A stretch of 8,573 nt of DNA from an uncultured Eubacteriales bacterium (GCA_900313475.1 OMRJ01000141.1:1-8573), one strand, 5' to 3'. Counted from the first letter of the stretch, positions 1-6,550 are shown. Program-made: numbers and translations. Notes: a model not told the origin generated them from the sequence alone.

Positions 1-885
1 ACGATGAACACGGGCGATGACTCGGTGTACATCTTCTCGTCTTACCGCGATCCGCGCGGCGGAGAGTGGTGGTCGTCCGACGAGCCTCAGCCGTCCGAAA
101 ACATTGAGATCGACAACAATCACCTCGTTTCGCACAAGTGTAAAGCGTTTGCCTTTATTCCGTGGGGCATCGATTGCCCCGACCTTGAAAAGGTCGAAAT
201 ATCGAATGTTTACGTCCACGACAATTATATCCAGACAATGGGCGTTTGGCTCTATAACCCCTACACGCAAAAAAACACCGACCCGCCGATAAAAAACGTG
301 CGTTTTGAAAACAATAAGATCGATGCAATCGAAAAGAACTTTTTTGACACAAGAATAAGCGGATGCGTCGGATTCCGTTCCATGAAAGAAATTCACAACG
401 GACGTTTTAACGACGGCAAAGCTTTTTGGCTGGAAAAGAAAAACTCGCATGCGGATTCCGTCGGAGTTTACCGTCCGCAGAACGACGGCGAAAAACCGTT
501 CGGCTTTATTTCACACCTCGACTGCGGCGACGCCGCGATTTATCAGGGACTGTTCGTGCGCGCCGAGGATCTGTGCAATTTCACGGCTGACGTATGCACG
601 GACGGCGCAAAATGCCGAATGTTTGTACGCAGTGCCGAAACCGGCGAGCTTATTGCGCACCGCGATTTCGACAACAGCGATATACTTTGTTTACAGCTTG
701 TATTTAACGTGCCGGTGAGCGGCAATTACAATATCGGAATCGAGCGTGGAGACGCCTCAACGGGCGAAGCCCGCATTTACTATGCCGGTGTTTTCGGCGG
801 TGATGCCGCGCCCGGCTACAAGCGCGTCGAAAATGTCGACAGCGGAGAGAAAATTATTTATTTCTACAATGATTTCAATTATTGA
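1..885 (+). CDS. GH28-like right-handed beta-helix protein, C-terminal part, with CBM-like tail (5' partial)
   Basis: The frame is open from base 1, so the ATG at 4 is internal and the gene starts outside the window; 294 residues are visible. They begin at NTGDDSV, which resembles the Asp-Asp motif of glycoside hydrolase family 28 (polygalacturonase-like enzymes). Beta-helix rungs follow, seen as repeated short units such as NIEIDNNHL, KVEISNVYVHDN and VRFENNKID within about residues 35-110. From about residue 133 a separate domain begins with NGRFNDGKAFWLEK. This resembles the NG.FEDG..W opening of CBM4/9/22-type carbohydrate-binding jelly rolls, and the domain runs through Tyr-, Phe- and Asp-rich strands to near the end. 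A role in plant or host polysaccharide breakdown is inferred. Substrate, secretion signal and full catalytic set cannot be judged because the N-terminus is missing. It could instead be a non-catalytic beta-helix protein. Confidence 0.72.
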   Translation, partial: TMNTGDDSVYIFSSYRDPRGGEWWSSDEPQPSENIEIDNNHLVSHKCKAFAFIPWGIDCPDLEKVEISNVYVHDNYIQTMGVWLYNPYTQKNTDPPIKNVRFENNKIDAIEKNFFDTRISGCVGFRSMKEIHNGRFNDGKAFWLEKKNSHADSVGVYRPQNDGEKPFGFISHLDCGDAAIYQGLFVRAEDLCNFTADVCTDGAKCRMFVRSAETGELIAHRDFDNSDILCLQLVFNVPVSGNYNIGIERGDASTGEARIYYAGVFGGDAAPGYKRVENVDSGEKIIYFYNDFNY

Positions 886-908
886 ATCGACAATAAGGAG
901 AAGGAAAA

Positions 909-1493
909 ATGGCACAACTTAAAATGTACAGACTTTTTGACACCCCGATTCGCGAGTACACACTCCCGGAGGGCTACTCGTTTTCTCATTTTGTTCCCGG
1001 CGCCGACGTTCACGCATGGTGCGAATGCCTTCGCGGCGGCAACCTGATAGACTCCCGCACCGATGAGGAGGCTTACCGTGACGAGATAGTCAATTTCAAG
1101 GATATTGTCCCCGAAAACGACATATGGTTCCTCGATTACAACGGCGAGCACATCGGCACCGCAACATCGTTCGTACACAGCGCCGACAACACCGGCGACA
1201 TGCACCAGGTCGGCATCAAAGACGGCTTCAAGGGAAAGGGACTTGCAAAATATTTAAGTTATATAGTCCTCAAAACATTGCGTGACAGAGGCGTAAAATA
1301 CGTATCGCTTACGACAGGCGAAGGCCGCGTGCCGGCAGTCAAGAGCTATCTGTCCGCAGGTTTTTTACCCGTGGAATATGATGAGGGCATGGAGGAACGC
1401 TGGAAAAACGTGCTCAAAATGTTTGATATCGACAGCATTCGGATGCTCAACGAGGACGGTTCTTTCTACAAGGTTATAACAAAGGCAGAATAA
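909..1493 (+). CDS. GNAT-family N-acetyltransferase
   Basis: This 194-residue protein carries the GNAT fold signature. It has a central strand (DIWFLDYNGEHIGTATSF, residues 71-88) and the acetyl-CoA pyrophosphate-binding loop QVGIKDGFKGKGLA at 100-113, matching the family pattern of basic residue-x-x-G-x-G/A. A motif B region follows at about 135-152, ending in the typical YLSAGF. It would transfer an acetyl group from acetyl-CoA to an amine; the acceptor cannot be told from sequence. The C-terminal extension (153-194), with Trp and charged residues, is not one I recognise. The start is supported by AAGGAG at 895-900, eight bases before the ATG. The gene begins 23 nt after the beta-helix gene, so co-transcription is likely, but no functional link is evident. 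I see no convincing terminator directly after it. Confidence 0.85.
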   Translation: MAQLKMYRLFDTPIREYTLPEGYSFSHFVPGADVHAWCECLRGGNLIDSRTDEEAYRDEIVNFKDIVPENDIWFLDYNGEHIGTATSFVHSADNTGDMHQVGIKDGFKGKGLAKYLSYIVLKTLRDRGVKYVSLTTGEGRVPAVKSYLSAGFLPVEYDEGMEERWKNVLKMFDIDSIRMLNEDGSFYKVITKAE

Positions 1494-1572
1494 GGTGACC
1501 GCCGCATTCTGCACAGCGCCAAAAGATGACCGAAAGCACACGAAAGCGGATTTTTCAACTAAACCTCCCGGC

Positions 1573-1620
1573 AAAAAGCCGATGAACATTATTAATCAAA
1601 AGCCGATGAACATTATCAAT
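1573..1620 (+). repeat. 24-bp tandem duplication in the spacer before ilvE
   Basis: Two adjacent 24-bp units (1573-1596 and 1597-1620) share the 19-base core AAAAGCCGATGAACATTAT and differ at two positions. The end of the second unit also forms a small inverted repeat, ATTATC-AAT-GATAAT (1612-1626). The duplication lies about 60 bp upstream of the ilvE -35 box in an AT-rich stretch. It could be a replication-slippage product or a pair of protein-binding sites. I do not recognise the motif as a known operator. Confidence 0.8.
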
Positions 1621-1677
1621 GATAATATTTAATTTATATACTTAAATTATTTCATAAAAGTAATCAAAGCATGGGTA

Positions 1678-1706
1678 TTGACTTCCGCGCACGCCGAAAC
1701 TATAAT
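1678..1706 (+). promoter_or_regulatory. Sigma-A-type promoter of ilvE
   Basis: A -35 box TTGACT (1678-1683) is separated by exactly 17 bases from a perfect -10 box TATAAT (1701-1706), which is near-consensus for the housekeeping sigma factor. A second TATAAT lies at 1713-1718 but has no matching -35 box. Transcription would start at about 1713, giving a leader of only some 34 nt. That is too short for a T-box or leader-peptide attenuator, so any regulation probably acts at initiation or by upstream binding. Confidence 0.8.
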
Positions 1707-1746
1707 TTAGTGTATAATTCAGAGGCACAGACAGGAAGCGAACACT

Positions 1747-2808
1747 ATGGAAATCAAAATCACGAAAAATCCCAATCCCGCACCGCCGCTTGACGAGACA
1801 AAGCTCGGTTTCGGAGTTAAATTCACCGACCACATGTTCATCATGGACTACACCGAGGGCAAGGGCTGGCACGATGCGAGAATAGTCCCCTACGGCGACA
1901 TTTCGTTAAGCCCCGCCGCAACGGTATTCCACTACGGACTTGAAATTTTCGAGGGCATGAAGGCATACCGCACCCCCGACGGCTCAGTGCAGCTTTTCCG
2001 TCCGTGGGAAAACATAAAGAGAATGAACAATTCCGCTCTGCGTCTTACTCTCCCCACGTTAAACGAGGAGGACGCATTGCAGGCACTGACAACCTTTGTC
2101 AGGACAGACGAACGTTTTGTGCCGTCGGCAGAGGGCACATCGCTCTATATCCGTCCGTTTATGTTCGGATGCGAGCCGAATCTCGGTCTTCACAAGGTTA
2201 AAAACGTAAAATTTATGATAATCGCCTCACCCTCAGGCAGCTACTACGACGAGGGCATTGACCCCGTTTCCATCATGATAGAAACGGAGGACGTGCGCGC
2301 CGTAAGGGGCGGCACGGGCTACACGAAATGCGGCGGAAACTACGCCGCGGCAAACCGCGCAGGCGAAAAAGCCGAACAGCTCGGCTATACGCAGGTGCTG
2401 TGGCTCGACGGCGTTGAGCGCAAATACATCGAAGAAGTCGGCTCGATGAACGTTATGTTCAAGATAAACGGCAAAATAGTAACGCCGGACCTTATCGGCA
2501 CGGTTCTCCCCGGAGTGACGAGAAAGTCAATAATTGAGATGCTCTCCTCCGAGGGATATGAGATCGAGGAACGCCGCATTTCCGTAGAAGAAGTTATTTC
2601 CGCGCTTGAAAACGGCACTCTCGAAGAAGCGTGGGGCTGCGGCACGGCTGCGGTCGTATCCCCTATCGGAAAGCTTGTATACAAAGGGCATGAATATGTT
2701 ATCAACGGCGGCAAGACAGGCGCTCTCACATCGCATATTTACGACGAGCTTACAGGCATCCAGTGGGGGACAAAGCCCGACAGGTTCGGCTGGACGCTTA
2801 AAATCTGA
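1747..2808 (+). CDS. ilvE: Branched-chain-amino-acid aminotransferase
   Basis: This PLP enzyme interconverts Leu, Ile or Val plus 2-oxoglutarate with the branched 2-oxo acids and glutamate, the last step of branched-chain amino acid synthesis, in the cytoplasm. The 353 residues match the longer (BCAT beta) branch of class IV aminotransferases. FHYGLEIFEGMKAYR (61-75) and LFRPWENIKRMNNSA (83-97) are family signatures. GGTGYTKCGGNYAAA (188-202) places the Schiff-base lysine at Lys194. YIEEVGSMNVMF (227-238) holds the conserved glutamate that contacts the PLP ring nitrogen, and LPGVTRKSI (254-262) is part of the cofactor phosphate-binding region. The start follows AGGAAG at 1733-1738 with eight bases of spacing. 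It stands as a single transcription unit between its own promoter and a hairpin terminator, with no other ilv or leu genes next to it. All key residues seem intact. Confidence 0.95.
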   Translation: MEIKITKNPNPAPPLDETKLGFGVKFTDHMFIMDYTEGKGWHDARIVPYGDISLSPAATVFHYGLEIFEGMKAYRTPDGSVQLFRPWENIKRMNNSALRLTLPTLNEEDALQALTTFVRTDERFVPSAEGTSLYIRPFMFGCEPNLGLHKVKNVKFMIIASPSGSYYDEGIDPVSIMIETEDVRAVRGGTGYTKCGGNYAAANRAGEKAEQLGYTQVLWLDGVERKYIEEVGSMNVMFKINGKIVTPDLIGTVLPGVTRKSIIEMLSSEGYEIEERRISVEEVISALENGTLEEAWGCGTAAVVSPIGKLVYKGHEYVINGGKTGALTSHIYDELTGIQWGTKPDRFGWTLKI

Positions 2809-2830
2809 CTGTTAAAAAACGAAAACATGA

Positions 2831-2875
2831 AAAAACCGTGAGGCTTCGTTCGAAAAATGAAGTCCCGCGGTTTTT
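2831..2875. terminator. Bidirectional hairpin terminator between ilvE and the ECF S-component gene
   Basis: Two 17-base arms (2831-2847 and 2859-2875) pair around an 11-base loop, with two G-T wobbles and one A-C mismatch. The outer ends are an A5 run on the left and a T5 run on the right. The structure therefore ends in a U tract when read from either strand, and it lies between two genes that converge on it. Confidence 0.85.
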
Positions 2876-2903
2876 ATCTTATTTACCGTATCTCATTTCG
2901 CTC

Positions 2904-3437
2904 TCACCGGAAATGCTTTGCGATTTTTGTCGTATAAAGCTTTTGCAGTCCGCATTTGCGGCAAAGAAGCATTCCGGCTACGGCACCGACAGCCGCCTGC
3001 AATATCTGATAGGGCAGCTTCACAAGCGCCGTCTGCGGATTGGCATAAACGAACGCGCGTCCTATTGAATATCCTGCCACCATTATCACCGCGCCTATCG
3101 TTACGCCGATTCCGGCTGCAAGCGCAGGATGCTTTTTGAGCACATAATGCGAGAAAACGGAGATGACCACCGCCTGCAGACCGTGAGTGACAAGCGACAC
3201 GAACATCGGTGTGGGATAAAAGAAAAAGTCGCCGAGAAACGCACCTACACCTCCGACAAGAAACGCCGAAAGCGGATCGACGAGAATCGATGCCGTACAG
3301 ATCAGCACGTCATTGAGATAGAGGTGACCGCCCGGAACGGGCACACCGAAAGAGCTTAAAGCTATGTTCATTCCCATAAGAACCGCAGTTGTACAAAGCC
3401 ACAGCGTTGTCCCCGCTGCATTAGGTTTCTTCTGCAT
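2904..3437 (-). CDS. ECF transporter S component (substrate-binding membrane subunit), substrate unknown
   Basis: The 177-residue protein is strongly hydrophobic, with about five to six membrane segments (roughly 11-30, 42-72, 77-98, 106-127, 140-158). The stretch VPVPGGHLYLNDVLICTASILVDP (32-55), followed by LSAFLVGGVGAFLGDFF (56-72) and a THGLQ segment (84-88), matches the ECF riboflavin/vitamin S-component family (PF07155-like). Such proteins capture a vitamin or precursor and couple to a shared EcfA-EcfA'-EcfT energising module. That module is not encoded here, as expected for a group II system. The start has an AAGGGGG Shine-Dalgarno sequence about eight bases upstream. The gene is divergent from a MocR-like regulator. 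MocR proteins often control vitamin B6 or amine metabolism, so a B6-type substrate is one possibility, but the sequence alone does not show it. Confidence 0.82.
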   Translation of the reverse strand: MQKKPNAAGTTLWLCTTAVLMGMNIALSSFGVPVPGGHLYLNDVLICTASILVDPLSAFLVGGVGAFLGDFFFYPTPMFVSLVTHGLQAVVISVFSHYVLKKHPALAAGIGVTIGAVIMVAGYSIGRAFVYANPQTALVKLPYQILQAAVGAVAGMLLCRKCGLQKLYTTKIAKHFR

Positions 3438-3450
3438 TTCATATTCCCCC

Positions 3451-3478
3451 TTGAATAATGTTAAAAACAGTGTATAAT
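3451..3478 (+). promoter_or_regulatory. Probable promoter of the MocR-like gene in a shared divergent spacer
   Basis: TTGAAT (3451-3456), a 16-base spacer and a perfect TATAAT (3473-3478) point toward the MocR-like gene. On the opposite strand TATTAT (3479-3474) overlaps the same -10 box and could serve the S-component gene, with a weak TTGATT (3504-3499) at a long 19-base spacing. If both are used, the two promoters would exclude each other. An imperfect direct repeat, AATAAT followed by AAAAAC, occurs at 3454-3469 and 3496-3508 about 42 bp apart. It is a candidate regulator site, since MocR-type proteins commonly bind direct repeats. Confidence 0.5.
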
Positions 3479-3528
3479 ACTTATTGGTAATATAAAATAA
3501 TCAAAAACGGAGAAAATATTATAACCAG

Positions 3529-4620
3529 ATGAAATACACCGTCAACAAAAAAAACCGTCCGGTTTACCTGCAAATATACAAACATCTGCGGAACGACATT
3601 ATCAACGAAAGCTTTCGATACAATTCAAAACTGCCGTCAAAGCGTCTGCTTGCCGAAGAAACGGGAGTAAGCACCGTTACAGTAGAGCACGCCTATGCGT
3701 TGCTGTGCGACGAGGGTTATGCGGAAGCAAGAGAACGAAGCGGTTATTTTGTAATATTCCGAAAAGCCGACGGATTTGCGGCATCCGAAGCAAAAACGGA
3801 GCCAAGCAGCCGACCTGCCGCTCGTATCAAAACGGATTACCCGGCATTTTCGGTATCAATATTGAGCAAAACCATGCGCAGAGTGCTCACCGACTATCGC
3901 GACGTAATACTTGACAAGCCGCCGAACACAGGCTGCGATGTGCTGCGCTCCGCGATCAAGCGCTACCTTGCGCGCAACCGAGGAATCGACATCAAAGAAT
4001 CGCAGATAATTATCGGCTCGGGTGCCGAATACCTTTACCGTTTGCTCATCGAGCTGCTCGGCAGAGACAAAACCTATGCCGTTGAATCGCCGTCCTACGA
4101 CAAGATCGAACAGATATATGCCGCATCGGGCGTAAGCTATGAACGGCTTCCGCTCTCCACCGACGGCATTGACAGCGACGCGCTGTCACACTCAAACGCC
4201 GATATTCTTCAAACCACACCGTACAGAAGCTTTCCGAGCGGTGTTACCGCATCGGCGACGAAACGCCATGAATACATCCGCTGGGCAAGCAAAGCCGACC
4301 GCATCATAATCGAATCGGACTACGGCTCGGAGTTTTCGGTGGCATCACAGCCGACCGAAACACTGTTTGCGCTCTCAAACAAAGAAAATATTATCTACAT
4401 GAACACATTTTCTCGGACGATCTCACCGTCAATACGCATCGGTTATGCCGTGCTGCCCGAAAAACTGGCAGTTTTATTTAACAAAAAGCTCGGTTTTTAC
4501 TCCTGCACCGTGCCGACCTTTGAACAGTATGTTCTGGCGGAGCTGATAAATAACGGCGACTTCGAACGCCACATCAACCGCGTACGCAGAAGCAAGAGAA
4601 AGGAACTCAACGGAAAATAG
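3529..4620 (+). CDS. MocR-like (GntR wHTH plus aminotransferase-fold) regulator, C-terminally short and lacking the PLP lysine
   Basis: Residues 11-78 form a GntR winged helix (PVYLQIYKHLRNDIINESF, LPSKRLLAEETGVSTVTVEHAY, RSGYFV). Residues from about 105 on resemble the fold type I aminotransferase domain of MocR/GabR/PdxR regulators, with IIGSGAEYLYRLL (161-173), VESPSY (185-190), TTPYRSFPSGVT (229-240) and ESDYGSEF (262-269). The expected FSKT..P.LR.GY block reads FSRTISPSIRIGY (294-306), so Arg296 replaces the lysine that binds PLP. The family's usual EDDY reads ESDY. The protein ends at 363 residues, where relatives run to about 460-500, losing the small C-terminal domain. A terminator begins 14 bp after the stop, so no continuation fits downstream. 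The GGAG at 3509-3512 is 16 bases from the ATG, unusually far, and no nearer in-frame start exists. The layout suggests control of the divergent S component and of itself. It may be a decaying gene or a PLP-independent regulator. Confidence 0.85.
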   Translation: MKYTVNKKNRPVYLQIYKHLRNDIINESFRYNSKLPSKRLLAEETGVSTVTVEHAYALLCDEGYAEARERSGYFVIFRKADGFAASEAKTEPSSRPAARIKTDYPAFSVSILSKTMRRVLTDYRDVILDKPPNTGCDVLRSAIKRYLARNRGIDIKESQIIIGSGAEYLYRLLIELLGRDKTYAVESPSYDKIEQIYAASGVSYERLPLSTDGIDSDALSHSNADILQTTPYRSFPSGVTASATKRHEYIRWASKADRIIIESDYGSEFSVASQPTETLFALSNKENIIYMNTFSRTISPSIRIGYAVLPEKLAVLFNKKLGFYSCTVPTFEQYVLAELINNGDFERHINRVRRSKRKELNGK

Positions 4621-4634
4621 AGATATATTTCCGC

Positions 4635-4670
4635 AAAAAAAGAAGCCGCATCACCGCGACTTCTTTTTTT
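4635..4670. terminator. Bidirectional hairpin terminator between the MocR-like gene and atpC
   Basis: Arms 4635-4649 and 4656-4670 pair over 15 bases with one mismatch around a six-base loop. The outer ends are A7 and T7, giving a U tract for transcripts from either strand. It would end the MocR-like transcript on the + strand and the atp operon transcript on the - strand. Confidence 0.88.
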
Positions 4671-4679
4671 CTCCGTCAC

Positions 4680-4703
4680 CGCAAATAAAACGTTTTATTT
4701 GCG
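4680..4703. repeat. Perfect 24-bp palindrome downstream of atpC
   Basis: The half-site CGCAAATAAAAC (4680-4691) is followed directly by its exact reverse complement (4692-4703) with no spacer. It lies between the atpC stop and the bidirectional terminator. A zero-loop palindrome is better suited to a dimeric DNA-binding protein than to an RNA hairpin, though it could also fold near the 3' end of the atp mRNA. I do not recognise it as a known operator. Confidence 0.85.
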
Positions 4704-4729
4704 ACTCCCGAAATTTTATTGTTATGTAT

Positions 4730-5122
4730 TCAGCCCTGCTTTGAAAGCGAGGCAACCGCGCGTGCAAGCTCAACGGCATTCCGGCGGTGCTCCCTGAGGC
4801 TCTCCTGTTCCGCAAGACGGATACGTTTTGCCTCCTCCTTTGCGTGTTCGATATCGTCTTCCCATCGACAGCAGTCGAAAAAGGCGTTAAGCTCGTTTTC
4901 GCGAACCTCCAAAAAGCCCGAACCGCACGCAGCCGTGTGTTTTTCGCCGTCGGCATCCGTGAGCACCACCACACCGACATCAACGGCAAGCACCATCGGC
5001 ATATGATTTTTCATGATGCATATCTCACCGTCAAGTCCGCGGCACACAAACGACGCATACCCGCCCGACACAAACTGCATTTCGGGTGTAAAAATATTGA
5101 CGTTATAAGTTTTATCGTCCGT
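4730..5122 (-). CDS. atpC: F1F0 ATP synthase epsilon subunit; probable ACG start
   Basis: The epsilon subunit links gamma to the c-ring and can inhibit the ATPase. The protein has the N-terminal beta-sandwich (TYNVNIFTPEMQFVSG, then GLDGEICIMKNHMPMVLAV and GSGFLEVRENELNAFF) and the C-terminal helical hairpin rich in Glu, Arg and Ala (IEHAKEEAKRIRLAEQES to the end). The first ATG (5080) would cut off the first strand, whose residues YNVNIFTPE are clearly encoded upstream. The frame is open only back to 5143, where a TAA (5146-5144) closes it, and it contains no ATG, GTG or TTG before 5080. An ACG at 5122-5120 lies eight bases after GGGAGG (5136-5131) and gives 130 residues, the usual size. I chose that start. 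ATG may have changed to ACG by a single transition, in the organism or as a sequence error. The gene starts 38 nt after the atpD stop. Confidence 0.88.
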   Translation of the reverse strand, partial: TDDKTYNVNIFTPEMQFVSGGYASFVCRGLDGEICIMKNHMPMVLAVDVGVVVLTDADGEKHTAACGSGFLEVRENELNAFFDCCRWEDDIEHAKEEAKRIRLAEQESLREHRRNAVELARAVASLSKQG

Positions 5123-5130
5123 TTTGACCG

Positions 5131-5136
5131 CCTCCC
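5131..5136 (-). promoter_or_regulatory. Shine-Dalgarno sequence that decides the atpC start
   Basis: On the - strand GGGAGG is followed by eight bases (CGGTCAAA) and then ACG at 5122-5120. It is the only strong Shine-Dalgarno sequence between atpD and atpC. It is 50 bases from the ATG at 5080, too far to serve that codon, and so supports initiation at the ACG. Confidence 0.75.
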
Positions 5137-5160
5137 GTCCGTTTTACAGTCCGCCGGTTT

Positions 5161-6549
5161 TTACAGCGTTTTTGCCTTTTCAAGCGCCTCATCAAAGGTA
5201 CCCACCATAAAGAACGCGTTTTCGGGGATATCGTCCGCTTCGCCGTCGACGATTTTGCGGAAGCCCTCGACTGTGTCCTCGACCTTTACGAAGCGTCCGT
5301 CCTGACCTGTAAACGCTTTTGCGACATGAGTGGGCTGCGAGAGGAATTTCTGCACTTTTCTCGCACGCATAACCGTGAGCCTGTCTTCAGCCGACAGCTC
5401 ATCCATGCCGAGTATCGCGATAATGTCTTTAAGCTCCGAATAGCGCTGAAGGCACTCCGTGACGGCGGACGCAACCGCATAATGCTTTTCTCCGACAACT
5501 TCCGGACGAAGCATACGCGACGAGGATTCAAGCGGATCGACAGCGGGATATATACCCTGCTCCGCTATGGAACGCGAGAGTACCGTGGTGGCGTCAAGAT
5601 GCGTAAATATCGTTGCGGGAGCGGGGTCGGTAAGGTCGTCGGCTGGAACATACACCGCCTGAACCGATGTTATCGAGCCTTTGTCGGTTGACGCTATACG
5701 CTCCTCCAATTCACCCAACTCCTGTGCAAGGGTCGGCTGATAGCCGACGGCTCCGGGCATACGCCCCAACAGAGCGCTGACTTCGTTGCCCGCCTGAACA
5801 AAACGGTAGATATTATCAATAAACAACAGCACATCCCGATGCTTTACGTCGCGCAGGTATTCCGCTTCGGTAAGGCCCGACATGGCAACTCTCATTCTCG
5901 AACCCGACGGCTCGTTCATCTGACCGAATGCCAGCACCGCCTTGTCGATAACACCGCTTTTTTCCATGTCATGAATAAGCTCATTTCCCTCGCGGCTTCT
6001 CTCACCTACGCCCGTGAACACAGAATAGCCGCCGTGCCCCGTTGCTATATTATGGATCATCTCCATAATAAGCACCGTTTTGCCGACGCCGGCGCCGCCG
6101 AACAAACCAATCTTGCTTCCCTTGGCATAAGGCACCAAAAGATCAATTACCTTAAGCCCGGTTTCAAGAAGCTTATCAACGGGGCGCTGCTCGTTGAGCG
6201 TGGGTGCCTTGCGGTGTATCGCCATGCGTCCGTCAGCTTTTATCTCTCCCTTGCCGTCAATGGGACGTCCGAGAACGTCGATTACTCTGCCGATAACACC
6301 GTCGCCGACGGGAACGGTTATTCCGCTGCCGTCGCCCGTAACAGCCGTGCCGCAGCGAAGACCCTCGGGAGCTTCAAGCGCAATGGCTCTCACCCGTCCG
6401 GATCCGAGGTGCGACGCAACCTCCATGTGCCTGCCGGTTGCGGCTTCGGTCAGAAGCGCGTTTATCGGCGGTTCGCTTCCTTCATTGAATCTGATGTCGA
6501 CGATGGGTCCGGATATTTTGATTATTTTACCTGAATATACACTGTCCAT
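5161..6549 (-). CDS. atpD: F1F0 ATP synthase beta subunit (catalytic)
   Basis: The beta subunit carries the catalytic nucleotide sites of F1 on the cytoplasmic side of the membrane. Counting from the chosen start, the 462 residues show the N-terminal barrel (GKIIKISGPIVDIRF), the Walker A loop GGAGVGKT at 151-158, GVGERSREGNE at about 180-190 with the catalytic glutamate, the Walker B strand DVLLFIDNIYRF at about 239-250, and ALLGRMPGAVGYQPTLAQE at about 260-277. The C-terminal helical domain ends EALEKAKTL. An ATG further upstream (6570) lies inside atpG and lacks support. The ATG at 6549 has GGAGG nine bases before it and gives the normal N-terminus, MDSVYSGKI. It begins one base after the atpG stop, so translation is likely coupled. 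No catalytic residue seems altered. Confidence 0.96.
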   Translation of the reverse strand: MDSVYSGKIIKISGPIVDIRFNEGSEPPINALLTEAATGRHMEVASHLGSGRVRAIALEAPEGLRCGTAVTGDGSGITVPVGDGVIGRVIDVLGRPIDGKGEIKADGRMAIHRKAPTLNEQRPVDKLLETGLKVIDLLVPYAKGSKIGLFGGAGVGKTVLIMEMIHNIATGHGGYSVFTGVGERSREGNELIHDMEKSGVIDKAVLAFGQMNEPSGSRMRVAMSGLTEAEYLRDVKHRDVLLFIDNIYRFVQAGNEVSALLGRMPGAVGYQPTLAQELGELEERIASTDKGSITSVQAVYVPADDLTDPAPATIFTHLDATTVLSRSIAEQGIYPAVDPLESSSRMLRPEVVGEKHYAVASAVTECLQRYSELKDIIAILGMDELSAEDRLTVMRARKVQKFLSQPTHVAKAFTGQDGRFVKVEDTVEGFRKIVDGEADDIPENAFFMVGTFDEALEKAKTL

Positions 6550-6550
6550 T

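Noticed and set aside
1494..1560. Possible terminator after the GNAT gene
   Set aside because: Only a four-base CCGC/GCGG pairing across a long loop precedes the short T run, too weak to call.
1494..1746. T-box or amino acid riboswitch before ilvE
   Set aside because: The promoter sits so close to the gene that the leader is about 34 nt, and no T-box-like structure is visible.
2385..2729. A 114-codon open frame on the - strand inside ilvE
   Set aside because: It is antisense to the conserved C-terminal half of ilvE and looks like its mirror in low-complexity Ser/Pro/Thr composition.
4730..5080. atpC starting at the ATG at 5080
   Set aside because: It would remove the first conserved beta strand, which is encoded just upstream, and it has no Shine-Dalgarno sequence at a usable distance.
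5839..6534. A 231-codon open frame on the + strand opposite atpD
   Set aside because: It lies wholly antisense to a well-conserved gene, has no recognisable domain and has Arg- and His-rich composition typical of a shadow frame.
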